64,000 nucleotides of DNA from an uncultured Acidimicrobiales bacterium. GTDB lineage: Bacteria > Actinomycetota > Acidimicrobiia > Acidimicrobiales > Bin134. Positions 9,095 to 17,212 of this stretch are shown here, in pieces. Both the position numbers and the translations under genes were made by a program. The notes under the pieces were generated by a model. The model saw only the letters and a list, made by a program, of their open reading frames with translations, was not told the origin of the DNA and searched no databases. How positions within the stretch are numbered: the stretch's first letter is position 1; every line of letters starts with the position of its first letter. Where the stretch lies: contig OX638344.1 in NCBI GenBank assembly GCA_951813555.1, positions 2,137,076-2,201,075 of the forward strand, given 5' to 3'.

Positions 9095-9977
9095 GAATAG
9101 AACGCTGGGCTACGCCGCGTGCCCATTCGATGTCAACCGGTCTGGGGGACGGGACGTGCCGCAGGACACGGAGGGCAATGTCGTCGAACTGCTGGTGGCT
9201 GGCCGGGCTTTCACATGCGAGGCGCTTGGGGTGGCCGTTGAGGCTCCTGGCCGGGTTCAGCCATACGTCAGACAGCAGGGTGGCGGCGACTTCGGCGATT
9301 TCAGGGTAGGAGACCTCGACTAGGTGGAGCCTCGTCGATTGGGATTCGTCGATCCTTTGGTCCCAGGCCTGTCGCACGAGGGAAGGGATTACGCTGCCTG
9401 AGATTTGGGCCCGGTCGATGGCGGCATATGCGGTGTTGAACGCGAGCGCTGCTTCGCGAGGGCTGCGCCTTTTGACCCAGCGGCGAAACCTGAACGCGGC
9501 GCAGAGGGCGTCGGGGGATGCGGGGCGTCCCGAGAGCCCTGGGGCTTCGGCGATATCAGCCCAGATCCGGTGTTTGGAGCAGATATGGTCGAGTTCGGTA
9601 TCGGCAAGCGAGAGACGGGCCCCGTCCTTTAGGGCGCGGCAGCTGGGGCAGCCTCGCCCGGGGACCATGGTGTAGTGGGTTGTTCGCTGGTTGCCTTTGC
9701 GGGCGGGGCGGTTTCCCTCGCTCCAGTCCACGAGTCGTTCCCTCAGGGTCGCCTCGGTTTCGTGGGTCAGGTGTGAGAGGCGGGTGAAGAAGGGCGGTGC
9801 TACGTGTAGCCAGGCGGGCAGTGTCTGCTGGCGGCAGCCGAGGACTTGGAGCATGTGACGCTCGGAGAGGTGGGCCCGGCGAGCGGCTCGTGTGATGTAG
9901 CTGTTGAGGGTTTCGCCGTTGTGGGCTGGGAGTCTTGTTGGCAGCTTGCTGAGTGGGTGTGCGGCGGCAGTGCTCAT
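8880..9977 (-). CDS. tniQ: TniQ-family transposition targeting protein
   Basis: A 365-residue TniQ protein. The N-terminal segment has LPTRLPAHNGETLNSYITRAARR, the usual TniQ opening, followed by a zinc-finger-like C110-x2-C113 ... C133-x2-H136 (CPSC and CSKH). TniQ proteins link target recognition to the AAA regulator TniB. ATG 9977 overlaps the tniB stop by 4 nt (ATGA), so translation is coupled. The last roughly 60 residues look unlike the family and overlap the KAP remnant in another frame, so the native 3' end may have been replaced at the junction. Confidence 0.85.
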   Translation of the reverse strand: MSTAAAHPLSKLPTRLPAHNGETLNSYITRAARRAHLSERHMLQVLGCRQQTLPAWLHVAPPFFTRLSHLTHETEATLRERLVDWSEGNRPARKGNQRTTHYTMVPGRGCPSCRALKDGARLSLADTELDHICSKHRIWADIAEAPGLSGRPASPDALCAAFRFRRWVKRRSPREAALAFNTAYAAIDRAQISGSVIPSLVRQAWDQRIDESQSTRLHLVEVSYPEIAEVAATLLSDVWLNPARSLNGHPKRLACESPASHQQFDDIALRVLRHVPSPRPVDIEWARGVAQRSILAFLETTLGSYTDYGSWTTERSSTRVDELQTHRRIDSGLLATAQEPNQWRHHHAVAVDQRVTRRPRSSAGL

Positions 9978-11002
9978 GCAGACCGAAGAATCGGCGAGGC
10001 TGTGTTGGCCTCTGCGTGTTGGGCGGCTATGTCGATTTGGATGGTCTCGAGGAGGTCCTTGGTGATGCGTTCGGTGCAGTCGAGGATTGCGGATATTGCG
10101 GCCTTCTTGACGAGGTGGGCGAGGCTGCCAATGTGGCCGCCGGTTCTGGTGTATAGGTAGCTGCTGAGCCGGGGGAGCGTGCCGGTCTTGTGATTGACGA
10201 GGCGCAGGTGTGCTTCGAACGCTTCGACCAGTGATGTCCAATCGTTCCTGTGCTTTTCGGTGGCGTAACTGAAGGGAGCGGCTGGGATCAGGGTGAATCG
10301 CCCGGCCAATTGGCGGCCGCGCAGCCCGTCGAAAAGGCCGGCGTTCTCAACCTCGACGCCGGCGTAGACCATGGTGGCCTGGGTGCGCTCGGCGAGGTAT
10401 TTCAAGAAGTCCGAGGCTTCCGCGCCGACGCGGTGGGCGTGTGAGAGGTTGTGGATTTCATCGACGATCAACAGCTGCGTTCTGTGGGTCTGCATGAGTC
10501 CAAGTGCTGCTGCAGACAGCTCCGGAAAGGCCGCCCTGTTCGGCGGGTGGATGCCGTAGAAGGCGGTGATCGCCCGGGAGATGCTCTTAGGAGACGCCCC
10601 TGGGGGGAGGGAGACGAACAGCACTGGTATGTGGTCCAGATCCAGTGGTTCTCGTTGCCTGATGTGGTGCTCGGTGGCTGCGCCCAGTGCCAGCAGGGCG
10701 GTCGTCTTGCCGGTGGTGGGCGGGCCGGAGACGATGATTCCCTGGCCGGCACCGGTGTTTTGCCGGTTCGCGACCAGGAGAATGCGGGTTTCTTTGATAA
10801 TGCGGTCGATGAGCGGCGTCTTGATCGTGGTCCCGGCGCTGAGATGCTGTAAGCGCTGGTCGTCGTAGCGGCGGCGGGCGTCGTGGCCGAGGCTGGGGTA
10901 ATCCTGTGCCCCAACTGCATCGGGCGCGGGAACAGCCCCTTCGAGGAAGGCCCGCCAGCCGTGGACGGTGTGGTGGTTGTGGAGGTGCACCTCGGGCGTC
11001 AT
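9974..11002 (-). CDS. tniB: TniB-like AAA+ transposition ATPase
   Basis: A 342-residue AAA ATPase of the TniB/TnsC family. Walker A GPPTTGKTT is at residues 93-101 and Walker B LLIVDE at 177-182, followed by the sensor region MVYAGVEVE. It selects target DNA with TniQ and activates the transposase. The frame is open upstream to 11251, but ATG 11002 is chosen because it overlaps the tniA stop by 4 nt (ATGA) and begins the conserved region. It is the third gene of the four-gene operon. Confidence 0.9.
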   Translation of the reverse strand: MTPEVHLHNHHTVHGWRAFLEGAVPAPDAVGAQDYPSLGHDARRRYDDQRLQHLSAGTTIKTPLIDRIIKETRILLVANRQNTGAGQGIIVSGPPTTGKTTALLALGAATEHHIRQREPLDLDHIPVLFVSLPPGASPKSISRAITAFYGIHPPNRAAFPELSAAALGLMQTHRTQLLIVDEIHNLSHAHRVGAEASDFLKYLAERTQATMVYAGVEVENAGLFDGLRGRQLAGRFTLIPAAPFSYATEKHRNDWTSLVEAFEAHLRLVNHKTGTLPRLSSYLYTRTGGHIGSLAHLVKKAAISAILDCTERITKDLLETIQIDIAAQHAEANTASPILRSA

Positions 11003-12912
11003 GGCCAAACCGAGGGGTCGAACGGCTCCATCGGATCGCAGGGCGACGACTCGATTTCTCGGCTGTTGGAACCGGGATCGAGTTTGCAATGCCCGGTGTC
11101 GGGGCCCGTTGAACTGACAGTGGCGGAGCCCATTTGGATACGAGCTGCTGTTCGGGCGATTTCCTCGTCGCTGCGGCCCGGGCTCTGCTTCTTCGCCAGC
11201 GCCCACAGGCGGGAACCGAACGGCTGGCTGAACAGGGCCCGGTTGACCCATTCGACATTGATCCAGCCGTCAGGGCCGCGCAGGAAGGCCTCGAAGACGT
11301 CTTTGGGGTTGTAGTGCAGTGCCCACTTGCCCCCGCTTGCGAGGTCGGGGTTGCGGCGCAGCCGAAAGGGGTTCAATCCGCTGCTGTCGTAGACGCGACG
11401 GTCGAAGTTGACGCCGTAGCGGTGAACGGCCACCCATTTGAACGGGAGCAGCTCGATGTAGTCGCAGGCGCTGAGCGGCAGGGGCACCTCCCCGGCGAAG
11501 CTGTAGAAGTGGTTCGCCAGGGCGTTGGGCGACAAGTTCGCCCCCCATTGGGATCGAAGGCCCGCGTGCGGCCGCCGCTGCCAGTGCACCGCCGTCCACT
11601 CCTCCAGCAGGTCCTGGGCTTGTTCGATGGTCAGGGTCCCCTCGATGTTGCGCCCGCGATGGGCTGCGCTTCGGCCGACATATCCGGGGAGTTGCTGGCA
11701 GAACTGCAGGTTGATGGCGCCGATTGTGGACTCGACAGTCGGCTTGTCAGTCGGAGTGCGAGCCCGAGCTTGCTCGAGGGAGATTCCGAGCCGCTCGCAC
11801 GACCTTCGGAAATGCGCAGACCGGAAAGCCGGGCCCAAGTCGGCGACCAGCGTCTCCGGCATGATCAGCGGCTGCTGGGAATGCGCCGCGACGCGCTCCT
11901 CGACGTCAGCGAAGCGGAGCTCGTCGGGAACCAGCAAATGCCTCTTTGCGATGTCGGACTCGCCGTCTGCATGCAGCCGTCGCGGCGCGACCATCTCGGC
12001 CAACAGAACCGACAGGTCCGCGCTCGCTGTGTCGTATTCCAGGCTGGCGGCGAGGATCGACCTGGTGGCCGTGTCCACTGCCACGGTCAGCTCAGGACGC
12101 ACAGACCTGCCGTCGCCGGTGAGCACCAGGAAATCCGCCCGCGTGGAATCTATTTCGACCCGCTCGCCGGGGCGATAGGCGTGGGTTCGCCCGAAAGGGC
12201 CCGCCGGTGCCATGGCGAGGCTTCGCCTAGTCGGGGCCTCGCCGAACGCGCCGGTGCCTGTGCTGCACTCCTCCAGGAGCCTGTACATGGCAGCTCGAGA
12301 GGGCAAGGCGGGGGCATCGACCCCGTGCCAGGCCGACACAAGCCGGCCCACCTGATCGATAACCCACTGCTTGGTCCTCGTGGAGTCGTCCGCCCTGGCA
12401 TCAATCACCTCGCAGACAGCCGCGACTACCCTGGGATCGACACCTGATCGGGAACGCCGGCGGGCTCGGGCGTCGACCAGCCCAACAACTCCCTCGCTGC
12501 GATAGCGGGCCTTCAGCCGCTGCCAAGTGCGAAGCGACATATCCATCTCGCGTCCGCGGAGCTCTTCGAGTTTGGCCATATCACGCTCGGCCTGTGTTGT
12601 CCTCGACACATCAAAGCGAGGGTCGGGCATCTGGCCGTCGCGAGGCAGCCCGGAAGTGGCCTCCAGGATGTGCCCCTCCAGCAAGCGGGCCCTCGCGAAA
12701 GCCGGGCTAGGCGAGTCATCGACCACCCGAGCCTCTCTCAGCGCAGCAACCGGCACCCGTCGGTCGAGCGAAGCGAACAACCTGGAGAGTCGCCAGCACT
12801 CCTGAGCCCCATTGGAATCGCACACCGTCGCTTCTGACCCCGAGATGGCCACCACCGCGAGCTGTCGATCGTCAACGGTGATCTCATCGCCGACTCGCAA
12901 CGCGCCCAACAT
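10999..12912 (-). CDS. tniA: TniA/TnsB-like DDE transposase
   Basis: A 637-residue Mu/Tn7-type integrase. The N-terminal DNA-binding part includes an HTH region (RTWQRLKARYRSEGVVGLVD, about residues 128-147). The DDE core has D255 (VEIDSTRADF), D358 (VADLG) and E394 (KPTVES), giving the classical D-35-E spacing, followed by a Mu-C-like beta domain. It binds the end arrays and joins 3' ends to the target. ATG 12912 shares one base with the upstream stop (TGATG) and has a GGAG site; a longer frame to 12966 is less likely. This is the most recognisable member of the transposition operon. Confidence 0.93.
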   Translation of the reverse strand: MLGALRVGDEITVDDRQLAVVAISGSEATVCDSNGAQECWRLSRLFASLDRRVPVAALREARVVDDSPSPAFARARLLEGHILEATSGLPRDGQMPDPRFDVSRTTQAERDMAKLEELRGREMDMSLRTWQRLKARYRSEGVVGLVDARARRRSRSGVDPRVVAAVCEVIDARADDSTRTKQWVIDQVGRLVSAWHGVDAPALPSRAAMYRLLEECSTGTGAFGEAPTRRSLAMAPAGPFGRTHAYRPGERVEIDSTRADFLVLTGDGRSVRPELTVAVDTATRSILAASLEYDTASADLSVLLAEMVAPRRLHADGESDIAKRHLLVPDELRFADVEERVAAHSQQPLIMPETLVADLGPAFRSAHFRRSCERLGISLEQARARTPTDKPTVESTIGAINLQFCQQLPGYVGRSAAHRGRNIEGTLTIEQAQDLLEEWTAVHWQRRPHAGLRSQWGANLSPNALANHFYSFAGEVPLPLSACDYIELLPFKWVAVHRYGVNFDRRVYDSSGLNPFRLRRNPDLASGGKWALHYNPKDVFEAFLRGPDGWINVEWVNRALFSQPFGSRLWALAKKQSPGRSDEEIARTAARIQMGSATVSSTGPDTGHCKLDPGSNSREIESSPCDPMEPFDPSVWP

Positions 12913-13604
12913 CAGGGGGAGCTCCACACCAGCGATTCTGCGTCCAGCGGACGGTCGAGATCGCAATGCAATTCACCGCACCAGAGCTTGTGAAACAAGA
13001 ACGGAAGCGTCCGGTCGCAAGGGCCGAGGGCCTCAGCAGCCGCAGCCAAAGGCACAGGCACACATAGGATGGCGCGCCCCGAGGAGTCCAGCTCGGAGTC
13101 CAAGAAGCGGCTGTGGCGAAAACCGCTCAGCCACCGGAGATTGCCCTGCCGGACCGGCGACAGCGGGACCAAGACAAGGACATCCCATCCGACCGGCCCT
13201 GCGAAATCGCCGACCATCTCCGCGGCATTGAACTCGGCGGAGATGACAGCGGTGCTGGTTCCACCGCGCTCAACGGTGAAGGGAATCAGCGCCGAAACCG
13301 ATCCCCGCCGCAACAGGAGCGGCTCGTGGACAATCCAACTGACAGCAGGATCTGCGTCTAGCTGCAACAACAGCTCGCGCTGCGAGCCGTTGGAGTACGG
13401 AACATGGGCACAGATGGTCGACGACCACCACCAGCCAACCCGCGCCCGACCACGTCGCGCCTGGCCGCCCAGCGGCGCCAGCCCTCGGATATCGATGCCG
13501 GAATCAAATTCCCGGGACATGACCCTCTCAGTCGCAGCTGATCCCAGCCGTGTGAATTCGACGATCAGCCCGGCAGCAGTGGCAAGTTGTTGAACTCCAA
13601 TCAC
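12912..13604 (-). CDS. TnsA-like subunit, apparently lacking catalytic Asp/Lys
   Basis: A 230-residue protein, first gene of the transposition operon and directly before tniA, where TnsA endonuclease sits in Tn7-like elements. Residues 70-97 (YSNGSQRELLLQLDADPAV then EP) resemble the TnsA opening, with E77 in the place of the first catalytic acid. Where TnsA nucleases have a PDF and then a VEVK segment, this protein reads IPF (107-109) and ISAEF (121-125), so the metal-binding Asp and the Lys are not visible. The family assignment is tentative and rests partly on position. If right, 5'-end cleavage is lost or handled otherwise, and transposition would give cointegrates. Confidence 0.5.
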   Translation of the reverse strand: MIGVQQLATAAGLIVEFTRLGSAATERVMSREFDSGIDIRGLAPLGGQARRGRARVGWWWSSTICAHVPYSNGSQRELLLQLDADPAVSWIVHEPLLLRRGSVSALIPFTVERGGTSTAVISAEFNAAEMVGDFAGPVGWDVLVLVPLSPVRQGNLRWLSGFRHSRFLDSELDSSGRAILCVPVPLAAAAEALGPCDRTLPFLFHKLWCGELHCDLDRPLDAESLVWSSP

Positions 13605-13641
13605 TTGAACCTAGCCAACCCGGCATGCCCTATGAGCAGGC

Positions 13642-13665
13642 ATATTATGACGTATGACATAATAT
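13642..13665. promoter_or_regulatory. Palindromic operator between the transposition operon and its divergent regulator
   Basis: An 8-bp inverted repeat, ATATTATG at 13642-13649 and CATAATAT at 13658-13665 with an 8-bp spacer, lies in a strikingly AT-rich patch inside GC-rich DNA. A -10-like TATGAT at 13667-13672 lies 12 bp before the regulator GTG, suggesting a nearly leaderless transcript. The site is well placed to control both the transposition genes (start 13604) and the regulator. Confidence 0.55.
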
Positions 13666-13684
13666 CTATGATATATTTGGCGCT

Positions 13685-14014
13685 GTGGATACTTCCCCCC
13701 TCGACGAGGTGTCAGCGCTGCTATTCGGAAGATCGATCCGATTGCCCGTGGCCGCTTGGATCCGGTCAAAGCCCGAAGGAGCCGCCTTCTACCAGCGAGA
13801 GGTCGCCGAGGCGATCGGCACACAGGCCCAGTACATGAAACGGGAGCTGGACATCCTCTGCGAACTCGGCATGATCAAGCGGGAGCCGCGGGCCCACGGG
13901 GAACTCCGCCAGTTCTACGTTGCCGACCGCGACAGCAGACTGTGGTCAATCATCGATACCGCCCTTGTCGCAACCAGTTCAGAGCTGCGGTCAGTCGACC
14001 TCCGTACTGTCTGA
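13685..14014 (+). CDS. Winged-helix transcriptional regulator (putative transposition repressor)
   Basis: A 109-residue protein with a winged-helix pattern: a helix at AAFYQREVAEAIG, a recognition helix at QAQYMKRELDILCELGMIKRE, then a short wing RAHGELRQFYVAD. This resembles ArsR/MarR-like regulators. It is divergent from the TnsA-like/tniABQ operon with an operator-like palindrome between, so autoregulation and repression of transposition is the natural inference. GTG 13685 is the only good start. There is no ribosome-binding site, consistent with leaderless expression. Confidence 0.7.
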   Translation: MDTSPLDEVSALLFGRSIRLPVAAWIRSKPEGAAFYQREVAEAIGTQAQYMKRELDILCELGMIKREPRAHGELRQFYVADRDSRLWSIIDTALVATSSELRSVDLRTV

Positions 14015-14216
14015 TCCGCCATTGAGACACGCCACCGCATGTGGGTCCCAGGCCTATCCGGTTGGGCCCTCTTCGGGCCAGCAGTCCCGGTATTTTTGGT
14101 GAAATGCCAGTCCAAGTTTGGGTCGTGGCCGTTGTCAGACCGGGTAGGTGAGCCCTGCACCCAACTGCAGGAGTGACCTGGTGAAACCCCGCGAAGTGCG
14201 CCTGGGGCATGGTTGT

Positions 14217-14246
14217 TTGATGTTGTCCCCAGGCTGTTGATATGAT
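14217..14246 (+). promoter_or_regulatory. Promoter of the 44-residue small-protein gene
   Basis: TTGATG at 14217-14222 and TATGAT at 14241-14246 are separated by 18 bp, close to the housekeeping sigma consensus. The predicted transcript starts just before the hairpin at 14261. The rest of 14015-14216 shows no gene. Confidence 0.55.
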
Positions 14247-14260
14247 CCCGAAGGAGAGAA

Positions 14261-14284
14261 CCCCCCCGGCTGTTGCCGGGGGGG
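14261..14284 (+). promoter_or_regulatory. Perfect 10-bp GC hairpin in the leader of the small-protein gene
   Basis: CCCCCCCGGC at 14261-14270 and GCCGGGGGGG at 14275-14284 form a perfect 10-bp stem with a TGTT loop. No T-run follows, so a simple terminator is unlikely. It lies between the predicted promoter and a strong Shine-Dalgarno (AAAAGGAGGTGA at about 14303-14314). It may stabilise the mRNA or act in attenuation. Confidence 0.6.
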
Positions 14285-14319
14285 CCAAAACCTTCGACCC
14301 TCAAAAGGAGGTGACGAAG

Positions 14320-14454
14320 ATGAGCAACTATAACCAAGCCCGTGCAAGGCTGGCAAGGGCGCAGCAGGAGCTGCGGTCCAGCCAGCGTCGTTTGGAGCAA
14401 GCCAACCGCAGGCTCGGGCAGCAGTTAAGGGACCTCAAGCGCCGGCTGCGCTAA
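14320..14454 (+). CDS. Small basic coiled-coil protein (44 aa)
   Basis: ATG 14320 is preceded by an excellent AAAAGGAGGTGA Shine-Dalgarno and opens a 44-residue frame. The product is almost entirely helical and very basic: MSNYNQARARLARAQQELRS, then heptad-like Leu spacing, ending in RRLR. It contains no Cys or aromatic residue except one Tyr. It could bind DNA or RNA, or act as a small coiled-coil partner of the transposition machinery. No homologue is recalled. Its dedicated promoter, hairpin leader and ribosome-binding site argue that it is expressed. Confidence 0.65.
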   Translation: MSNYNQARARLARAQQELRSSQRRLEQANRRLGQQLRDLKRRLR

Positions 14455-14941
14455 CCCCCACAGGGCAGCGTCCCCTCGGGTGAGATTTGCGGTTTTGCAG
14501 ATGCGATAACGAGATGCCGGGTTGATCCGCGGTCCCCCTCGCGGCTCTTGAGGTTTCTACAGCATCGAAAGCCGACCTCCCTAGGGGAGCCGCCTGCAAG
14601 GCGCCGCACCTGGTGGCAGCGCTCTGGGCGGCTGCAGACTTCGGACACCAAGCGCCAACTTCAGGTCACTTGCTGGACAGGGGACACGGCGACGTCGGCC
14701 ACATGGTCAGGCTTCAGGAAAAGCCCGCAGCACGCGGACCCCGTTGTAGTCGGCCGAGAGTCCCGGAGCCATAGCTGTAATCGAGCCGCACATGCCAGCC
14801 CTCCAGCCAACTGCTTCTTCAGAACCCATCGAGCCACCTGCTTGACGACGGCGCCCGATCAATTGAGCCTTCCCACAAACTCTTGCCTGCCCGCCCGGTT
14901 AGTTCTCAGTTCGGCATACAACCCTAAGGGGAGGAATTGAA
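14455..14941. other. Gap without a convincing gene
   Basis: A 487-bp stretch inside the transposon. A 130-codon open frame here (from 14548) has a composition unlike a protein, and no ribosome-binding site was seen. No repeats or RNA gene were recognised. Its last bases hold the GGGGAGGA ribosome-binding site of the RDD gene. Confidence 0.5.
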
Positions 14942-15844
14942 ATGACCGAAACACCAACCAAAATGCTTACGGCACCTGCGCTTGGCAGGAAGGCCGCCGC
15001 CTTTGATGCTCCCGTGCCAGTGACGGGCTGGGTGAGGCTGGGCAACGGGGACCTTCGAAAGCTTGCCCACCCAATGGCTCGTGTTTTCGCGAGGATCGTC
15101 GACCTGGCGCTGCTCTGTTCCCTCTACTTTGTCGCATTTGCAGGGGTCATCTACTGGGTCTACACACCTAGTGAGCGAACCGCCAATGTGCTCATCATCG
15201 CAGCTCTCCTAATTTTGCCCCTCTCATACGAGACCATTTGCATCGCACGTTCTGGACAGACAGTCGGGAAGAGCGTCTTCCAGATGAGAGTAATCGAAGG
15301 CGACGACGGCAGCCGACCAGGCTGGCGCCCCTCTCTAATGCGCGGTCTGTTCATCACCGCGATTCCTCCTGTGGTCCTCCTTGACATGAGGCTGCTGCAT
15401 CGGTTGAGCAACATCGCCGATGAAGCGTCAAACAACGCAGCTATCAACGCAGCTGTATTTTCAATCACAGCGGCAGCACTTTGTGCTCTGCCCGTGTTCC
15501 TCGGGTTTACCGCTCAAGGGTGGCACGACCGGGCAGGTAGGACCGTAGTAGTTGTAGCTGGAAGTCGGGCCAAGTGGCGCAAATTCGGAGAGGATCTAGG
15601 GTCGTGGAGGAGGGAGATGGTCCGACCGCAGCATATGCAGGACCCCCACCTAGATGGCAGTCCGTCTCATCAGGCACAAGAGTGTAAAGGTGATCTTGGC
15701 ACCGAGGCGCAGAGTCGGAGACACAAGCCCACGGAGGGTCGGAATTGTCAAACGCGGGGTATGTCCACCAGAGCGGCTTGCCTAGCGGCAGCAGTCGTAT
15801 TGGTTCTAGGAGCAATCTGGGCCATCAGCAAAACCAGCAAATAG
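14942..15844 (+). CDS. RDD-family membrane protein
   Basis: A 300-residue protein with an RDD domain. The RDD-like Arg/Asp segment is ARVFARIVDLALL (about residues 46-58), followed by three or four helices up to residue 195 and the family segment SGQTVGKSVFQMRVI. The tail from about 200 to 270 is polar, and a final helix (AACLAAAVVLVLGAIWAI) lies near the C-terminus, which is unusual for the family. ATG 14942 has a good GGGGAGGA site. RDD proteins are thought to be transporters or membrane scaffolds. Its role as transposon cargo is unknown. Confidence 0.75.
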   Translation: MTETPTKMLTAPALGRKAAAFDAPVPVTGWVRLGNGDLRKLAHPMARVFARIVDLALLCSLYFVAFAGVIYWVYTPSERTANVLIIAALLILPLSYETICIARSGQTVGKSVFQMRVIEGDDGSRPGWRPSLMRGLFITAIPPVVLLDMRLLHRLSNIADEASNNAAINAAVFSITAAALCALPVFLGFTAQGWHDRAGRTVVVVAGSRAKWRKFGEDLGSWRREMVRPQHMQDPHLDGSPSHQAQECKGDLGTEAQSRRHKPTEGRNCQTRGMSTRAACLAAAVVLVLGAIWAISKTSK

Positions 15845-16004
15845 TAGCCAGACCCCCTCTTGCCTATTGGACTGCAGTTCGGGGCAGCAGCCTTGCAAAT
15901 CAACAGTCCTGTGGGCGAGTGGGCTTGCGCATGAGCGAAAGTCCTGCGTCGTTTGGACTTTGCAGCTAGTGGGCGAGGCCAAGCAAGCCAGAGAGTCCCT
16001 GACA

Positions 16005-16111
16005 GTTCGCAGGAAATGGCTTGTTTCCTGCGAACCTTGATACCGTGGCCCGTCAGTTTCCTGGGGATTCTCAGCCCGGTATCTCCGGCAAGTACACGCA
16101 TTTCCTGCGAA
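16005..16111. promoter_or_regulatory. IRS-like tyrosine recombinase recombination site
   Basis: The core is an inverted repeat: TTCGCAGGAAA at 16006-16016, a 7-bp spacer TGGCTTG, and TTTCCTGCGAA at 16024-16034; the flanking G/C extend the arms to 12 bp. Two more copies of the right arm follow in direct orientation, a degenerate one at 16057-16067 (9 of 11 matches) and an exact one at 16101-16111. An 11-bp-arm core with a short spacer plus two direct repeats is the arrangement of the Tn4430 internal resolution site bound by TnpI. The recombinase gene starts 35 bp downstream. The gap 15845-16145 holds nothing else. Confidence 0.75.
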
Positions 16112-16145
16112 GCGGGCCTGGAACGACTGTAGGAGGAGGAAGTCG

Positions 16146-17093
16146 GTGTCCAACCACGCGGAATCGACCCGAAGAGGAAGGACTACGTTGGCATTGGGGC
16201 CGGGTGTGGAGGAGTTCCTGGCAATGGCAGATCTCTTGGACTCGACCAAGGCCGTCTACCGGCGCAGCCTGAAACCCCTGATCGAAGCGGTGGGGGAGTG
16301 GTCATCGCTCGACTCGGTCCGGCGCAGTGACATCGAAGGGCACCTCCGGCACCATTTCGGTTCGATGGCGCCCGACACCTTCAACCGGCACTTGGCCGCT
16401 ATCCGATCGTTCTTCGCGTGGGCGGAGGACAGCGGCTACGTCGGTGCCTCGCCTGCCGAGCGGATTGCGAGACGTCGGTCCCGAAGATCCCCGGCGGCGG
16501 AGCGCCAGGCCCGGGCAATCCCCATAGAAGACGTCCAGCGCTACTGGACAGATCGCCGAATCAGCCTGCGGGAGCGAACCCTCGCCGCGATGGCCTACGA
16601 CACCGCTGCCCGCGCCAATGAACTGTTGAACCTAAACGTCGAGGACCTCGACCTCGCCAACAAGCAGGCTGTCGTCATAGGCAAGGGCGGTAACGCCGAA
16701 CTCGTCTTTTGGACGTCAGTGACTGCCCGCCTGCTGCCCAGGCTCATCGACAGACGGGAACGGGGGCCTCTTTTCCTCACCGATATCGCCCCAGCACCTT
16801 CTCGGCGCCCCGCCGAGGCCGATCTGTGCCCGGTGACCGGGCGATCCCGGTTGTCCTATCGGCGGGCCGCGGAGCTGTTCAAGCACCACAGCGGCGGCTG
16901 CACGCTCCACCAGCTGCGCCACTCCCGGCTCACCCACCTCGCCGAAGCAGGCGAAGACGTCACCCTGATCAAAGCCAAGAGCCGGCATAGCTCGCTTCGC
17001 ACCCTCGAGCGATACGTCAACCCGTCAAACCGGGCAGTGGCCGAGCTCACCGACCGGCACGATCCCAACCGGCGCCGCCCAGAGCCCATCTGA
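16146..17093 (+). CDS. Tyrosine recombinase (TnpI-like, putative cointegrate resolvase)
   Basis: A 315-residue phage-integrase-family protein. It has an N-terminal SAM-like core-binding domain (about residues 20-105) and a C-terminal catalytic domain with R156 (AARANELL), K180 (GKGGN), H255-x2-R258 (LHQLRHS), H281 (SRHSSL) and Y290 (ERYV), so the active site is complete. GTG 16146 follows AGGAGGAGG. The IRS-like site lies directly upstream and could also let the protein control its own promoter. The most economical role is to resolve transposition cointegrates. An integron-like or plasmid-dimer role is less likely. Confidence 0.85.
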   Translation: MSNHAESTRRGRTTLALGPGVEEFLAMADLLDSTKAVYRRSLKPLIEAVGEWSSLDSVRRSDIEGHLRHHFGSMAPDTFNRHLAAIRSFFAWAEDSGYVGASPAERIARRRSRRSPAAERQARAIPIEDVQRYWTDRRISLRERTLAAMAYDTAARANELLNLNVEDLDLANKQAVVIGKGGNAELVFWTSVTARLLPRLIDRRERGPLFLTDIAPAPSRRPAEADLCPVTGRSRLSYRRAAELFKHHSGGCTLHQLRHSRLTHLAEAGEDVTLIKAKSRHSSLRTLERYVNPSNRAVAELTDRHDPNRRRPEPI

Positions 17094-17212
17094 CCCGATG
17101 GCAGGCGTCAGGAAAAGATGAGAGAGTCCGCATTGGTTCCAGCGTTGTCGGCAATAATCCGACACATGGATGAGCCCAACGATCTCCGCGCCTGCACGAT
17201 GGTAGAGACGCC

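Noticed and set aside
14261..14284. Rho-independent terminator
   Set aside because: The stem is strong but no T-run follows on either strand, and it lies between a promoter and a ribosome-binding site.
14548..14940. A 130-codon gene upstream of the RDD gene
   Set aside because: Residue composition is unlike a protein, and no ribosome-binding site or family was seen.
16057..16067. Counting the degenerate arm as a full recombinase site
   Set aside because: It matches 9 of 11 bases and has no inverted partner, so it is treated only as a possible accessory repeat.
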